From the NCBI GenBank assembly GCA_044508215.1, contig JBIQID010000023.1:1-29604 (forward strand): 29,604 bases of DNA, read 5' to 3'. The notes under the pieces were generated by a model, which saw nothing but the letters and a program-made list of their open reading frames with translations, was not told the origin of the DNA and made no database searches. Made by a program: the position numbers and the translations under genes. Shown one piece after another: positions 7,873 to 15,726 of the stretch. How positions within the stretch are numbered: the first letter of the stretch is position 1; each line of letters starts with the position of its first letter. The DNA comes from JAEZFI01 sp044508215 (lineage in GTDB: Bacteria > Actinomycetota > Acidimicrobiia > Acidimicrobiales > Microtrichaceae).

Positions 7873-8628
7873 TCAGAAGACCGTGTAGCCACCGTCCACC
7901 ACCACGGTGTCACCCGTGTGGAACACGAGCGTCGGGTCGGCGAGGAAGACGGCGGCCGGCGCCATGTCCTCGGGACGACCCCACCGGCGGACCGGGGTCC
8001 GGGCGGTGGTCGCGGACATGAACTTCTCCCACCCCTGCAGCGGAGCGGTCATGTCGGTCTCGGTCCAGCCCGGCATGAGGGTGTTGGCCCGGATGCCGTG
8101 GCGGGCCAGCTCCACCGCCAGTCCGCGCACGAGGCTGGCGACGCCTGCCTTCGCGGCGGAGTACGCCTGGTTGCCGCCCGCACCGTGCACCGCGCTGGTG
8201 GAGGAGACGCCCACGAGGGCCCCTCCCCCTCCCCGCTCGATCATGTGGCGGGCGGCGGCGCGGAAGCAGAGGAACGCGCCGTCGAGGTTCACAGAGATCG
8301 CGCGGCGCCACTGCTCGAGGCTCAGCTCGTGGAACGCGCCGGGGAACCCGGCGCCGGCGTTCGCGATCAACGAGTCGACCTTGCCGTGCGCCGCGATCGA
8401 GTTCGCGAAGGCACCCTCGACGCCGGCCTCGTCGGTGACGTCGACCTCATGGGTCGAGACCTCGTGGCCCGCGTCGCGCAGCTGCTCGGCCGCCTCCTGG
8501 TTCTTCTCGGCGCGGCGACCCCAGATGGCCACCTCCGCCCCCGCCTCCGCCACCGCTCGTGCCATCGCGAGGCCGATGCCGGCGTTCCCCCCGGTGACCA
8601 CGACCACCCGTCCGCTCAGATCGAACAT
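7873..8628 (-). CDS. Short-chain dehydrogenase/reductase
   Basis: This is a 251-residue classical SDR. The cofactor-binding TGGNAGIG is at residues 12-19, the structural NAG at 90-92, and the catalytic Ser142/143, Tyr156 and Lys160 (YSAAK) are all present. The C-terminal GGYTVF is a usual end for the family. It should oxidise or reduce a secondary alcohol/ketone with NAD(P). The substrate is not readable, but the neighbouring FdxD-like ferredoxin and steroid-type operators make a hydroxysteroid or side-chain beta-hydroxyacyl substrate plausible. Start ATG 8628 lies two bases from the assembly gap, so its promoter and ribosome-binding site are hidden in the Ns. Confidence 0.9.
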   Translation of the reverse strand: MFDLSGRVVVVTGGNAGIGLAMARAVAEAGAEVAIWGRRAEKNQEAAEQLRDAGHEVSTHEVDVTDEAGVEGAFANSIAAHGKVDSLIANAGAGFPGAFHELSLEQWRRAISVNLDGAFLCFRAAARHMIERGGGGALVGVSSTSAVHGAGGNQAYSAAKAGVASLVRGLAVELARHGIRANTLMPGWTETDMTAPLQGWEKFMSATTARTPVRRWGRPEDMAPAAVFLADPTLVFHTGDTVVVDGGYTVF

Positions 8629-8630
8629 GG

Positions 8631-8730
8631 NNNNNNNNNNNNNNNNNNNNNNNNNNNNNNNNNNNNNNNNNNNNNNNNNNNNNNNNNNNNNNNNNNNNNN
8701 NNNNNNNNNNNNNNNNNNNNNNNNNNNNNN
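8631..8730. other. Assembly gap (100 N)
   Basis: Exactly 100 undetermined bases, the conventional filler for a gap of unknown length. It separates two divergent genes and abuts a KstR-type operator, so an intergenic promoter region, or an unknown amount of further sequence, is missing. Confidence 0.97.
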
Positions 8731-8731
8731 G

Positions 8732-8745
8732 TGGAACGTGTTCTA
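8732..8745. promoter_or_regulatory. KstR-type operator upstream of the amidohydrolase gene
   Basis: The bases TGGAACGTGTTCTA fit the mycobacterial KstR consensus TnnAACnnGTTnnA at every fixed position. The site begins one base after the assembly gap and ends 10 bases before ATG 8756, where bound repressor would block transcription or initiation. It may also serve the divergent SDR gene across the gap. Confidence 0.8.
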
Positions 8746-8755
8746 GTTTCGGGGG

Positions 8756-9634
8756 ATGGCCATGCCCTCGGACATCGGAATCATCGACCTCATGCTCGGC
8801 ATCCCCGAGCCGGGCAAGAAGGAGAGCTGGTACGACTTCCTGAAGCCCAACCTCCGAGACGCTGAGAGCAAGGGCTTCAAGTTCCCGGCGCAGTACATGT
8901 TCAAGGAGGTACCGGAAGACCCGTCCGACCGCGACGTCATCGCGTTCACGCTCGACCAGATGGACCTCTACGGCATCGAGAAGGCGCTCATCGGGTTCGG
9001 CCCCGAGGGTGGGGTCCAACGTGCGGCCCTCGAGCAGCACCCGGACCGGTTCCTGGCCTCCATCTCGGTGGACCCCAACGACGGGATGGACGCGCTGCGA
9101 GCCATCCAGTCCGCGCATGACAGCTACGACCTCAAGGGCGTGCAGCTGTTCCCCGCCGGCTGCAACCCGGGCGTGCCGATCAACGACAAGCGGATGTACC
9201 CCGTGTACGCGAAGTGCTGCGAGCTGGGCATCCCGGTGCTCTGCTGCGTGGGCGTGCCCGGCCCCCGGGTGCCGATGGCGCCGCAGAAGGTCGAGCTGAT
9301 CGACGAGGTGATGTACTTCTTCCCCGAGCTCACCTTCGTGATGCGGCACGGCGCCGAGCCGTGGACCGAGCTGGCCGTGAAGCTGATGCTCAAGTGGCCG
9401 AACCTCTACTACTCCACCTCGGCCTTCGCCCCGAAGCACTACCCGAAGGCGATCATCGACTACGCGAACACCCGCGGTGCCGACAAGGTGATGTACGCCG
9501 GCTACTTCCCGATGGGCCTCAGCCTGCAGCGGATCTTCACCGACATGCCGAACGTCCCGTTCAAGGACGAGGTCTGGCCCAAGTTCCTCCGGGAGAACGC
9601 CGTCCGGGTCTTCGGGCTGGACTCCTCTGCGTGA
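8756..9634 (+). CDS. Amidohydrolase_2-family protein with degenerate metal site
   Basis: A 292-residue TIM-barrel-type protein related to the ACMSD/LigW amidohydrolases. The fold is suggested by ALIGFGPEGG, LKGVQLFPAG (127-135), the strand with MRHGAEPW (197-204), and the C-terminal strand/loop KVMYAGYFPMG. The usual N-terminal HxH is replaced by L-M-L (12-14) in IIDLMLGIP, the mid-protein His by VLCCVG, and the SDxP aspartate by GYFP (249-252). Classical metal hydrolysis or decarboxylation is therefore doubtful, and the true reaction is unknown. ATG 8756 is adjacent to GGGGG; a second ATG at 8762 has better spacing to GGGGGA and may be the real start. A KstR-type operator sits directly upstream. 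Confidence 0.82.
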   Translation: MAMPSDIGIIDLMLGIPEPGKKESWYDFLKPNLRDAESKGFKFPAQYMFKEVPEDPSDRDVIAFTLDQMDLYGIEKALIGFGPEGGVQRAALEQHPDRFLASISVDPNDGMDALRAIQSAHDSYDLKGVQLFPAGCNPGVPINDKRMYPVYAKCCELGIPVLCCVGVPGPRVPMAPQKVELIDEVMYFFPELTFVMRHGAEPWTELAVKLMLKWPNLYYSTSAFAPKHYPKAIIDYANTRGADKVMYAGYFPMGLSLQRIFTDMPNVPFKDEVWPKFLRENAVRVFGLDSSA

Positions 9635-9706
9635 GGGCATCGCCCTGAACGACATCTCCTGAGGCACCGTTCGCCCGACCAGTTCACAGAGCCGCAACAC
9701 GAGCGA

Positions 9707-9730
9707 GACGGTCCCGAGACAGGGACCGTC
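9707..9730. terminator. Hairpin between convergent genes
   Basis: Perfect 9-base stem (gacggtccc at 9707-9715 with 9722-9730) and a 6-base loop, in the 187-base space between the convergent amidohydrolase and HTTM genes. No long T-tract follows. A terminator role for either strand is likely but not certain. Confidence 0.6.
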
Positions 9731-9821
9731 CATGCTCTTCCTCGTCACGCACCGTGCGGTGTGGCGGACAGATGGGAGGAGGATGGATGGCGGGGGCAGG
9801 AAGCGCCAACGGCGCCGCCGA

Positions 9822-10763
9822 CTAGCTCCCCACCGGGCTCGGTTGCTCCCCTCCGGTGGCATCCCGGGGTTCCTCGCGGAGCCCCGGGATCCATCGCTCC
9901 AAGGGCACGAACGCGAGCAGGAAGATCGAATGGGGCAGGAAGTGGATGCTGATCGCGAGCCACGTGAAGAAGTGGAGGAAGAAGATGCCCACGAGCACGG
10001 GGACCCGCACCTTCGTGCTGCGCACGAGGAGCAGGATCGCCCCGATCTCGAAGATGATGAAGCCCCACTGGCTCAGCTTCAAGAGACCCGGGTAGTCGAG
10101 CAACCACTGACCGATCGAGGTGCCACGGCGCACGATGGCCATGGTGAACACGTAGCTGTCGGGCCAGTACCAACCAGCCTTGTCGAGCTTCGAGAACGCC
10201 GAGAGCGGATACGACAGGGCGAAGACCACCTGGATCACCCGCAGCGCCCAGCCCGTCGCCCGCGGCGCTTCGCGACCACGTCGGGGGACCAGGGAGAAGA
10301 CCAGCAGCGCCACCCAGATCGTGAGGCGGTCGTGATCCACCTTCGACCAGCCGAACGACCACAGCACCCAGACCGTGTAGCTCGCGAAGACGGCGGCGCA
10401 GCTGAGTCGGGCCGGACGGCGGAACAGTGCGACGACCGCGGAGAGGACCACCGCCCACTGCACGACGGCGATGGTCGTCGTGGTCGGAGCCGGCAGGCCC
10501 ATCCAGCGGGCCAGCGCCGTCGGGCGGTAGAACGCCTCGGGCGCCCAGCCGTGGTCCAGCACCCATCGGTCGTGGTCGATCACCGTGTACACGAGGACCA
10601 CGAGGACGATGCGGACCAGCAGGTCCAAGCGGCGCGGCGGCACCGCCTCGAACCAGTAGTTGCGCCACCAGTCGCGGAGCCGCTCGAACGGTCCGTGACC
10701 GCCCTCCACCGGACCGCCCTCGGCTGACGCCTCCGCCGGCTCTCGCCGCGCCTCGGCGCTCAC
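9822..10763 (-). CDS. HTTM-domain integral membrane protein
   Basis: A protein of about 313 residues with a hydrophilic N-terminus and several membrane helices. The central stretch FALSYPLSAFSKL...WYWPDSYVFTMA, followed by WLLDYPGL and a helix with HFFTWLAISIHFLPHS, resembles HTTM (horizontally transferred transmembrane) proteins related to vitamin-K-dependent gamma-carboxylase; the pattern is from memory. Start GTG 10763 makes a GTGA overlap with the stop of the small anchored protein upstream; longer in-frame starts up to 10832 would overlap that gene extensively. Carboxylase activity cannot be claimed from sequence alone. The pair lies between two KstR-type operators but has none of its own. 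Confidence 0.75.
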   Translation of the reverse strand: MSAEARREPAEASAEGGPVEGGHGPFERLRDWWRNYWFEAVPPRRLDLLVRIVLVVLVYTVIDHDRWVLDHGWAPEAFYRPTALARWMGLPAPTTTTIAVVQWAVVLSAVVALFRRPARLSCAAVFASYTVWVLWSFGWSKVDHDRLTIWVALLVFSLVPRRGREAPRATGWALRVIQVVFALSYPLSAFSKLDKAGWYWPDSYVFTMAIVRRGTSIGQWLLDYPGLLKLSQWGFIIFEIGAILLLVRSTKVRVPVLVGIFFLHFFTWLAISIHFLPHSIFLLAFVPLERWIPGLREEPRDATGGEQPSPVGS

Positions 10764-11197
10764 CGCTCCGGTGGCCACGTTGCCTTCCGCTCGCTGATCC
10801 GCTCCGTCGGCCGGCCGTCCTCCAGCCGCCACCCCGCGAGGACCAAGGTCAGGCTCGCAAGCCGCTCGTCACCGTCGTGCCGGGCGTTGTAGTTGTCGAA
10901 CAGCGCCCGCATCCGTGCATCCTCGAGGCTCCGGTCGGAGTTGAGCTGCCCCTCGATCTCGGCACGGCGCAGGCCGAAGTGGCCGGACTTCAGGCGGATC
11001 TCCTCACCGGCCACGGTGACGGCGTCGAAGCGCACCGCTCGGATCCTCGTCTCCGGCCCCGGCGCGGTGGTGAACATCCGGAACGGGGCGAACGGCCAGG
11101 CGTCGTCGGTGACGAGCAGCCCGCCGACCGTCCCGCCCACGAGGAGCACGGCGACGAGGCTCCGCCACCACCCTCCGGGGGCCCGATCCTCGCTCAC
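10760..11197 (-). CDS. Small membrane-anchored protein partnered with HTTM protein
   Basis: A 145-residue protein with one N-terminal membrane segment (RSLVAVLLVGGTVGGLLV) and a charged domain of about 110 residues outside it, containing FAPFRMFTTAPGPETRIRAVRFDAVT and ending near RISERKATWPPER. I do not recognise a named family. GTG 11197 is chosen because it places a short basic/polar head before the membrane helix; an in-frame GTG farther up at 11278 would add 27 low-complexity residues. The stop overlaps the HTTM gene start by four bases, so the two products are likely made together and may form a complex. Confidence 0.65.
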   Translation of the reverse strand: MSEDRAPGGWWRSLVAVLLVGGTVGGLLVTDDAWPFAPFRMFTTAPGPETRIRAVRFDAVTVAGEEIRLKSGHFGLRRAEIEGQLNSDRSLEDARMRALFDNYNARHDGDERLASLTLVLAGWRLEDGRPTERISERKATWPPER

Positions 11198-11292
11198 CGT
11201 GGCGATGGTAACTGTTGGCCCCGAACGCGGGATCCAGCTCGGGGCCGTGGGCGCTCCGCGAGACGGGTGGAGGTCCACGCCCGCCCGCCGTA

Positions 11293-11312
11293 AACTAGAA
11301 CGCGTTCTAGTT
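11293..11312. promoter_or_regulatory. KstR-type operator, perfect 20-base palindrome
   Basis: A perfect 20-base inverted repeat centred at 11302/11303, whose core TAGAACGCGTTCTA (11296-11309) satisfies TnnAACnnGTTnnA. It ends 13 bases before the Rieske ATG and directly precedes the ribosome-binding sequence GGGAG (11317-11321). It is the strongest of the three such sites in the window. Confidence 0.9.
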
Positions 11313-11325
11313 CGATGGGAGTGAC

Positions 11326-12384
11326 ATGACCACCCAGACCTCAGCGCTGCGTTCGCCGTTCCCGATCCCCTTCGGGTGGTTCCAGGTGGGCTGGTCGGAC
11401 GACGTCGCCATCGGCGAGACCAAGCCGCTCCGCTACTTCGACCGCCATCTGGTGCTCTGGCGCGACGAGGAGGGCACCGCCCACCTGCAGGACGCCTTCT
11501 GCCCCCACCTCGGCGCCCACTTCGGGCACGGCGGCAAGGTCGTCGGCTGCGAGCTGGCGTGCCCCTTCCACGGGTGGCGGTTCGACTGCGACGGCGCCAA
11601 CACGCTCATCCCCTACTCGGGCCGCACCAACGCGAAGGCTCGGCTCGAGACGTTCCCGCTCGTGGAGCGCAACGGGTTGCTCATGGCCTGGTACCACCCC
11701 GAGGGCATCGAGCCGCAGTGGGAGGTCCCGACGATCCCCGAGTTCAACGACGCTGACGGGTTCACCGCGCACGTGATGCGCACCTACGACGTGCACACCG
11801 CCTGGCAGGAGCTGGCGGAGAACGGCGTGGACGCCGCGCACTTCCGCTACGTGCACAACACCGAAGAGGTGCCGATCCTCGACAGCTACGAGACCGACGG
11901 GCCCGTCGCACGGATGCGGTCGACCCAGAAGTTCCCCACCCCGCAGGGCGTGGTCGACGGCCGCATCGACTCCGACTCGTTCGGCCCGGGCTTCTCGGTG
12001 ATCCGGTTCACAGGCATCGTCGACACCTACCTGATGGGCTGCAACACCCCCGTGAGCGCCGAGCAGTGCCAGATGCGCTTCACGTTCTGCGTCCGCCGCA
12101 GCGGTCACGAGAAGCTCGACTCCGGCGTCGGTCAGGCGTTCGTGAACGAGATCGACCGCCAGGTGCGCGAAGACAAGCCGATCTGGGAGAACAAGGCCCA
12201 CGTCGTCCGGCCCGCGCTGGCCGACACCGACGGCCCGATCATGAAGTTCCGCAAGTGGGCGGCGCAGTTCTACGCCGAGCCGGTCGACACCTCCGCCGAC
12301 TACTACGTGCCGTCGGAGGAGTACCCGGCCGAGGAGCTGGGCCTCTCCGCCAGCCAGAAGTACGGCTCGAAGCCGATCGCCTAG
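11326..12384 (+). CDS. Rieske non-heme iron oxygenase, steroid-type
   Basis: A 352-residue oxygenase subunit. The Rieske [2Fe-2S] ligands are Cys59-x-His61 (CPHLGAHFGHGG) and Cys79-x2-His82 (CPFHGW). The mononuclear iron motif is ENGVDAAHFRYVHN, with His172 and His177. The CPHLGAHFGHGGKV and CPFHGW pattern is close to both KshA (3-ketosteroid 9alpha-hydroxylase) and the DAF-36/Neverland cholesterol 7-desaturases. The palindromic KstR-type operator 13 bases upstream supports a steroid substrate. No KshB-type reductase is in the window; the ferredoxin and reductase at 6.4-7.8 kb could supply electrons. ATG 11326 is preceded by GGGAG at good spacing. The exact reaction remains open. Confidence 0.85.
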   Translation: MTTQTSALRSPFPIPFGWFQVGWSDDVAIGETKPLRYFDRHLVLWRDEEGTAHLQDAFCPHLGAHFGHGGKVVGCELACPFHGWRFDCDGANTLIPYSGRTNAKARLETFPLVERNGLLMAWYHPEGIEPQWEVPTIPEFNDADGFTAHVMRTYDVHTAWQELAENGVDAAHFRYVHNTEEVPILDSYETDGPVARMRSTQKFPTPQGVVDGRIDSDSFGPGFSVIRFTGIVDTYLMGCNTPVSAEQCQMRFTFCVRRSGHEKLDSGVGQAFVNEIDRQVREDKPIWENKAHVVRPALADTDGPIMKFRKWAAQFYAEPVDTSADYYVPSEEYPAEELGLSASQKYGSKPIA

Positions 12385-12429
12385 CGCGGCCCACCGGCCC
12401 GCTCGCCGGACGGACATCGCGGCCGACGC

Positions 12430-12461
12430 GAAGGAGCCGGGCCCGAGGGCCCGGCTCCTTC
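12430..12461. terminator. Strong bidirectional terminator-like hairpin
   Basis: Two perfectly complementary 15-base arms (gaaggagccgggccc at 12430-12444 with 12447-12461) lie between the convergent Rieske and HU genes. Because only two bases separate the arms, the real loop must be at least four. CACTTC follows, without a long T-tract. Confidence 0.8.
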
Positions 12462-12497
12462 ACTTCGATCAGCCTGCGGCCACGCGGGCCGCAGACC

Positions 12498-12812
12498 TCA
12501 CTTCTTCTTGGCCTTCTTCAGCTTCGGGGCCGGGGTGGCGCCCATCACGACGTCCTTGAAGCCCTTCAGCGGGGTGATCCGGGCCTTCGTCTTCGCCGCG
12601 ATCTTGATCTGCTCGCCGGTGGCCGGGTTGCGGCCCATGCGCGCTGCCGACTTGTACTTGGCGAACTTCGCGAAGCCGGTGATCGTCACGGGATCACCCT
12701 TGGCGACGGTGGCGAAGACCACGTCCTGGAAGCCCCTCAGCACGCTGTCGACGGTCTTCTTGTCGACGTCGGTCTCGTTGACGATGGCGTCGATCAGCTC
12801 ACGACGGTTCAT
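12498..12812 (-). CDS. hup: HU-family DNA-binding protein
   Basis: A 104-residue nucleoid protein. It begins MNRRELIDAIVNETD, carries GFAKFAKYKSAARMGRNPATGEQIKI with the DNA-inserting GRNPATGE arm (60-67), and continues with FKDVV. After the usual ~90-residue HU body there is a short lysine-rich tail (KLKKAKKK), much shorter than the alanine/lysine tails of mycobacterial HupB. It bends and compacts DNA non-specifically. ATG 12812 has GGAGGGA upstream. The gene stands alone between the Rieske and Ltp3-like genes and is probably transcribed independently of the steroid operons. Confidence 0.96.
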   Translation of the reverse strand: MNRRELIDAIVNETDVDKKTVDSVLRGFQDVVFATVAKGDPVTITGFAKFAKYKSAARMGRNPATGEQIKIAAKTKARITPLKGFKDVVMGATPAPKLKKAKKK

Positions 12813-12929
12813 TCCGTGTCCCTCCAGGGGGTGTTGTCCAACGGTGGAGCAGTCTGCTCCATCCGGGGGCGCAGAACGCGCATTTCAGCCAGGTTTTCCG
12901 GGGCGTTCGTGCCTCCGGCCCGACGCTGG

Positions 12930-14102
12930 TCAGGGCTTCTCCGCGCCGACCACCCACATCGCGAAGAACTGCGCCGCGCCGCCATAGGCGTGACCCAGCG
13001 CGACCCGGGCGCCGTCGATCTGGTGGTCGCCCGCCTGACCGCGGACCTGCATCGCCGCCTCGCCGAAGCGGAGCATCCCCGACGCCCCGATCGGGTTGGT
13101 CGAGAGCACGCCGCCGGAGCAGTTGACCGGCAGGTCGCCGTCCATCTGCGTGACGCCGGCCTCGGTCAGCTTCCACCCCTCGCCCTCCGGCGCGAACCCG
13201 AGGTTCTCGAGCCACATCGGCTCGTACCAGCTGAAGGGCACGTACATCTCGACCACGTCGACCTCGGAGCGGGGGTCGGTGATCCCCGCCTGCCGGTAGA
13301 CGTCGGCGGCGCAGTCCTTGCCGGCCTGCGGCGACACCTGGTCACGACCGGAGGCCATCGCCGGCTCTGAGCGCATCGACGTCCCGAGCACCCACGCCGG
13401 CGGCACGCCGGTCTTCGCGGCGGTCTCCTCCGCCACCTTCTCGCTGCCGAGCACCAGCGCGATCGCGCCGTCGCTCGAGGGGCACGTCTCCGAGTACCGG
13501 ATCGGCTCCCACAACATGAAGCTCTCCTTCACCGAGTCGTAGGTGATGTCGGCCTCGTGGAGGTGGGCGTAGGGGTTCTTCAGCGCGTTCAGCCGGTCCT
13601 TCAGCGCGACGAGCACGCCGATGTCGTCGGGGGCGCCGGAGCGCCGCACGTACTCGCGGATGAACGGGGCGAAGTAGCCGCCTGCGCCCGCCACCAGCTG
13701 CTGCTGGAACGGGATGGGGAACGAGAGCGCCCACATCGCCTCGGAGCAGGACTGCATCTCCCACCCGATCGTCAGGACCCGTTCGTACACGCCGGACTGG
13801 ACGTGGCTGGCCGCCACGATCGCCGTCGAACCGCCCACCGAGCCGGCGGTGTGGACCCGGAGCAACGGCTTGCCGACCGCGCCCAGCGCTTCGGCCAGGT
13901 AGCCCTCCGGCATCATGATCCCCTCGAAGAAGTCGGGGGCCTTGCCGACCACGATCGCGTCGATGTCCGCCATGGTCATCTGGGCGTCGTCCAGGGCGCG
14001 GTACACCGCTTCGCGCAGGAGGCCCGGGAGCGAGACATCGCCCCGAACCGCAGCGTGCTTGGTCTGCCCGACACCGACGACGGCGACTCGGTTGGCGCTC
14101 AC
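12930..14102 (-). CDS. ltp3: Ltp3-like thiolase-fold protein lacking the catalytic Cys
   Basis: This is a 390-residue thiolase-superfamily protein of the SCP-x/Ltp branch. The nucleophile segment reads TAGSVGGSTA (85-94), with Ser88 where thiolases have Cys, and the usual GHP is STNP (Asn336). His371 in GHAYGG is kept. Loss of Cys and His argues against Claisen cleavage and for a repurposed site, as in the Ltp2-ChsH2 aldolase. Length, the adjacent ~350-residue partner and the DUF35 genes mirror the mycobacterial Rv3521-Rv3523 order (DUF35, ltp4, ltp3), recalled rather than searched. Rhodococcal Ltp3/Ltp4 are reported to act in C24-branched sterol side-chain cleavage. GTG 14102 overlaps the Ltp4-like stop (GTGA). 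Confidence 0.82.
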   Translation of the reverse strand: MSANRVAVVGVGQTKHAAVRGDVSLPGLLREAVYRALDDAQMTMADIDAIVVGKAPDFFEGIMMPEGYLAEALGAVGKPLLRVHTAGSVGGSTAIVAASHVQSGVYERVLTIGWEMQSCSEAMWALSFPIPFQQQLVAGAGGYFAPFIREYVRRSGAPDDIGVLVALKDRLNALKNPYAHLHEADITYDSVKESFMLWEPIRYSETCPSSDGAIALVLGSEKVAEETAAKTGVPPAWVLGTSMRSEPAMASGRDQVSPQAGKDCAADVYRQAGITDPRSEVDVVEMYVPFSWYEPMWLENLGFAPEGEGWKLTEAGVTQMDGDLPVNCSGGVLSTNPIGASGMLRFGEAAMQVRGQAGDHQIDGARVALGHAYGGAAQFFAMWVVGAEKP

Positions 14103-15154
14103 TTCTCCCCCTCCAGGACGGCGACGAGGTTCTGTTGCAGGCAGTGGCCGCTCGTGGCGGTGGCGACCCCCCGGCCGGCGGTCCCGGCCATGATCCGGTT
14201 CGCCACCTCGGCCAGGCGGAGGAGACCGGCGGCCATCATCGGGTTGGCAGCGAGCGGACCGCCCGACGGGTTGACGTCGACGTCGTCGCCGAGGCCCAAC
14301 GCATCGGTGACGATCCGCTCCTGGTGGGTGAACGGGGCGTGGAGCTCGGCCACGTCGAACCCACCCGTGGCGCCCGCCTTCTCGGCAGCGATCGAGATCG
14401 AGGGCGCAGTGGTGAGGTCGCGGGAGCCCAGCTGGTGGCTGTCGATCCGGTGGTCGATCCCCCGGATCCAGGCCGGTCGCTCGGTCCAGCGACGGGCGAC
14501 ATCGTCGGCGGCGAGCACCACTGCGACACCGCCATCGGAGATCGGCGGCACGTCGTGGCGGCGCAGCGGGTCGGACAGGAAGGGCTGGGCGAGCAGCTCG
14601 TCGACGCTCGGCGACCCCTTCACCTGGGCGAAGGGGTTGGAACCGGCGTTCGTCCGGTTGCGATGGGCGATCTGCGCCATCTGCTCCTCGTCGATCCGCC
14701 CGGCGTCGATCATCGCCCGGGCCTGGAGGCCCGCCAGGGCGACCGAGTCCGGCCAGAGCGGCCCGTAGTAGTAGGGGTCCAGCTGCCGGGAGAGCACCCG
14801 GGGCAGGTCGCCGGGCGACGCCTTCGAGTAGCTGTAGACCAGTGCGGAGTCGGCGTGGCCGGCCTGGATCTTCAACCAGGCCTCGTACAGCGCCCAGGCT
14901 CCGTCCATCTCGACGTGGCTCTCCTGGATCGGGGGCCACGCACCGACGGCGTCGAGGGTCATCACGAAGCTGAACGCCTGGCCGGCGAGGTAGTCGGAGC
15001 TCCCCGAGCACACGAAGCCGATGTCCTGGATCGTGACACCGGCGCCCTCGAGCGCCTCGTGGATCACCGGCTGGATCAGCTCGACCTCGTTGAGCTCGTC
15101 GACCCGCCGGCGGTGTTGCGTCTGCGCGACGCTGACGATGGCGACGTCCCGCAT
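14099..15154 (-). CDS. ltp4: Ltp4-like thiolase-fold protein lacking the catalytic Cys
   Basis: A 351-residue relative of the downstream Ltp3-like protein. The nucleophile region reads ESHVEMDGAWAL (about 78-89), with no cysteine. The GHP segment is AANP (Asn304), and near the C-terminus there is SGHCLQQN (His337, Cys338), so a Cys/His pair sits in an unusual place. Length and position fit mycobacterial Ltp4. It probably pairs with the Ltp3-like subunit and the DUF35 proteins as a steroid side-chain aldol-lyase or atypical thiolase; this is inferred from context. ATG 15154 shares its A with the TGA of the DUF35 gene (TGATG). Confidence 0.8.
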   Translation of the reverse strand: MRDVAIVSVAQTQHRRRVDELNEVELIQPVIHEALEGAGVTIQDIGFVCSGSSDYLAGQAFSFVMTLDAVGAWPPIQESHVEMDGAWALYEAWLKIQAGHADSALVYSYSKASPGDLPRVLSRQLDPYYYGPLWPDSVALAGLQARAMIDAGRIDEEQMAQIAHRNRTNAGSNPFAQVKGSPSVDELLAQPFLSDPLRRHDVPPISDGGVAVVLAADDVARRWTERPAWIRGIDHRIDSHQLGSRDLTTAPSISIAAEKAGATGGFDVAELHAPFTHQERIVTDALGLGDDVDVNPSGGPLAANPMMAAGLLRLAEVANRIMAGTAGRGVATATSGHCLQQNLVAVLEGEK

Positions 15155-15726
15155 CACATGTGTCCTTTCAGCAGCTCGGGTGCAACATCTGGCTCGTCGA
15201 TCGGACGCCAGTGGGTGATGTTCTGGAAGCTGGTGCCGAGCTCGTCGTCGTCGACCCACACCGGCTCCACGCGCATGCCGATGCGGACCTCCTCGATGGG
15301 TATCTCGAGGATCGTCCCGTAGATCGACACCGACGCACCGTCGGCGAGGATCAGCGCAGAGACGAACGGAGTCGGGGGCGCGTTCACGCCGAACCCGATG
15401 TGCACCACGCAGAAGGCGGACACGGTGCCGTTCGGGCCGACCTCGACCTGCTCGGTGGTGGGCAGGCCGACCGTGGGCGACATGCCGCGGGGCGGCACGT
15501 ACACCTCGCCGGTGGAGGGGCAGGCCTCACCCACCATCCGCTTCTCCTGCAGGCCCCGGAGGAACCGGCTGGTCGCGGTGCCCGGGTTGTACCGGTAGTG
15601 CAGGCTGGCCGGCACCCGGATGCGCTGGACCGACTCGTCGGCGCCCAGCGGAGGGACCGACGGCTGGGGCTGGGCCCAGAGACCGGTGGGGAACGGGGTG
15701 ATCGTGCGGTCGGGCTCGGTCGCCAT
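15154..15726 (-). CDS. DUF35/OB-fold protein, partner of Ltp-type aldolase (second copy)
   Basis: About 190 residues: a proline-rich head (PFPTGLWAQPQPSVPPL), a helix (TATSRFLRGLQEKR), a ribbon remnant (GEACPSTGEVYVPPRG) and an OB-fold half ending in EEVRIGMRVEPVWVDDDE. This is the architecture of DUF35 proteins, which bind thiolase-fold partners and stabilise the active site, as ChsH2-DUF35 does with Ltp2. The ribbon has one cysteine instead of four, so zinc is probably not bound. ATG 15726 overlaps the upstream stop in TGATG, and the stop overlaps the Ltp4-like start. Tight coupling suggests a stoichiometric complex. Confidence 0.8.
   Translation of the reverse strand: MATEPDRTITPFPTGLWAQPQPSVPPLGADESVQRIRVPASLHYRYNPGTATSRFLRGLQEKRMVGEACPSTGEVYVPPRGMSPTVGLPTTEQVEVGPNGTVSAFCVVHIGFGVNAPPTPFVSALILADGASVSIYGTILEIPIEEVRIGMRVEPVWVDDDELGTSFQNITHWRPIDEPDVAPELLKGHM

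Noticed and set aside
11326..12384. Naming the Rieske protein kshA
   Set aside because: The motifs fit both KshA and DAF-36-like sterol desaturases, and no KshB reductase is in view, so only the broader family is claimed.
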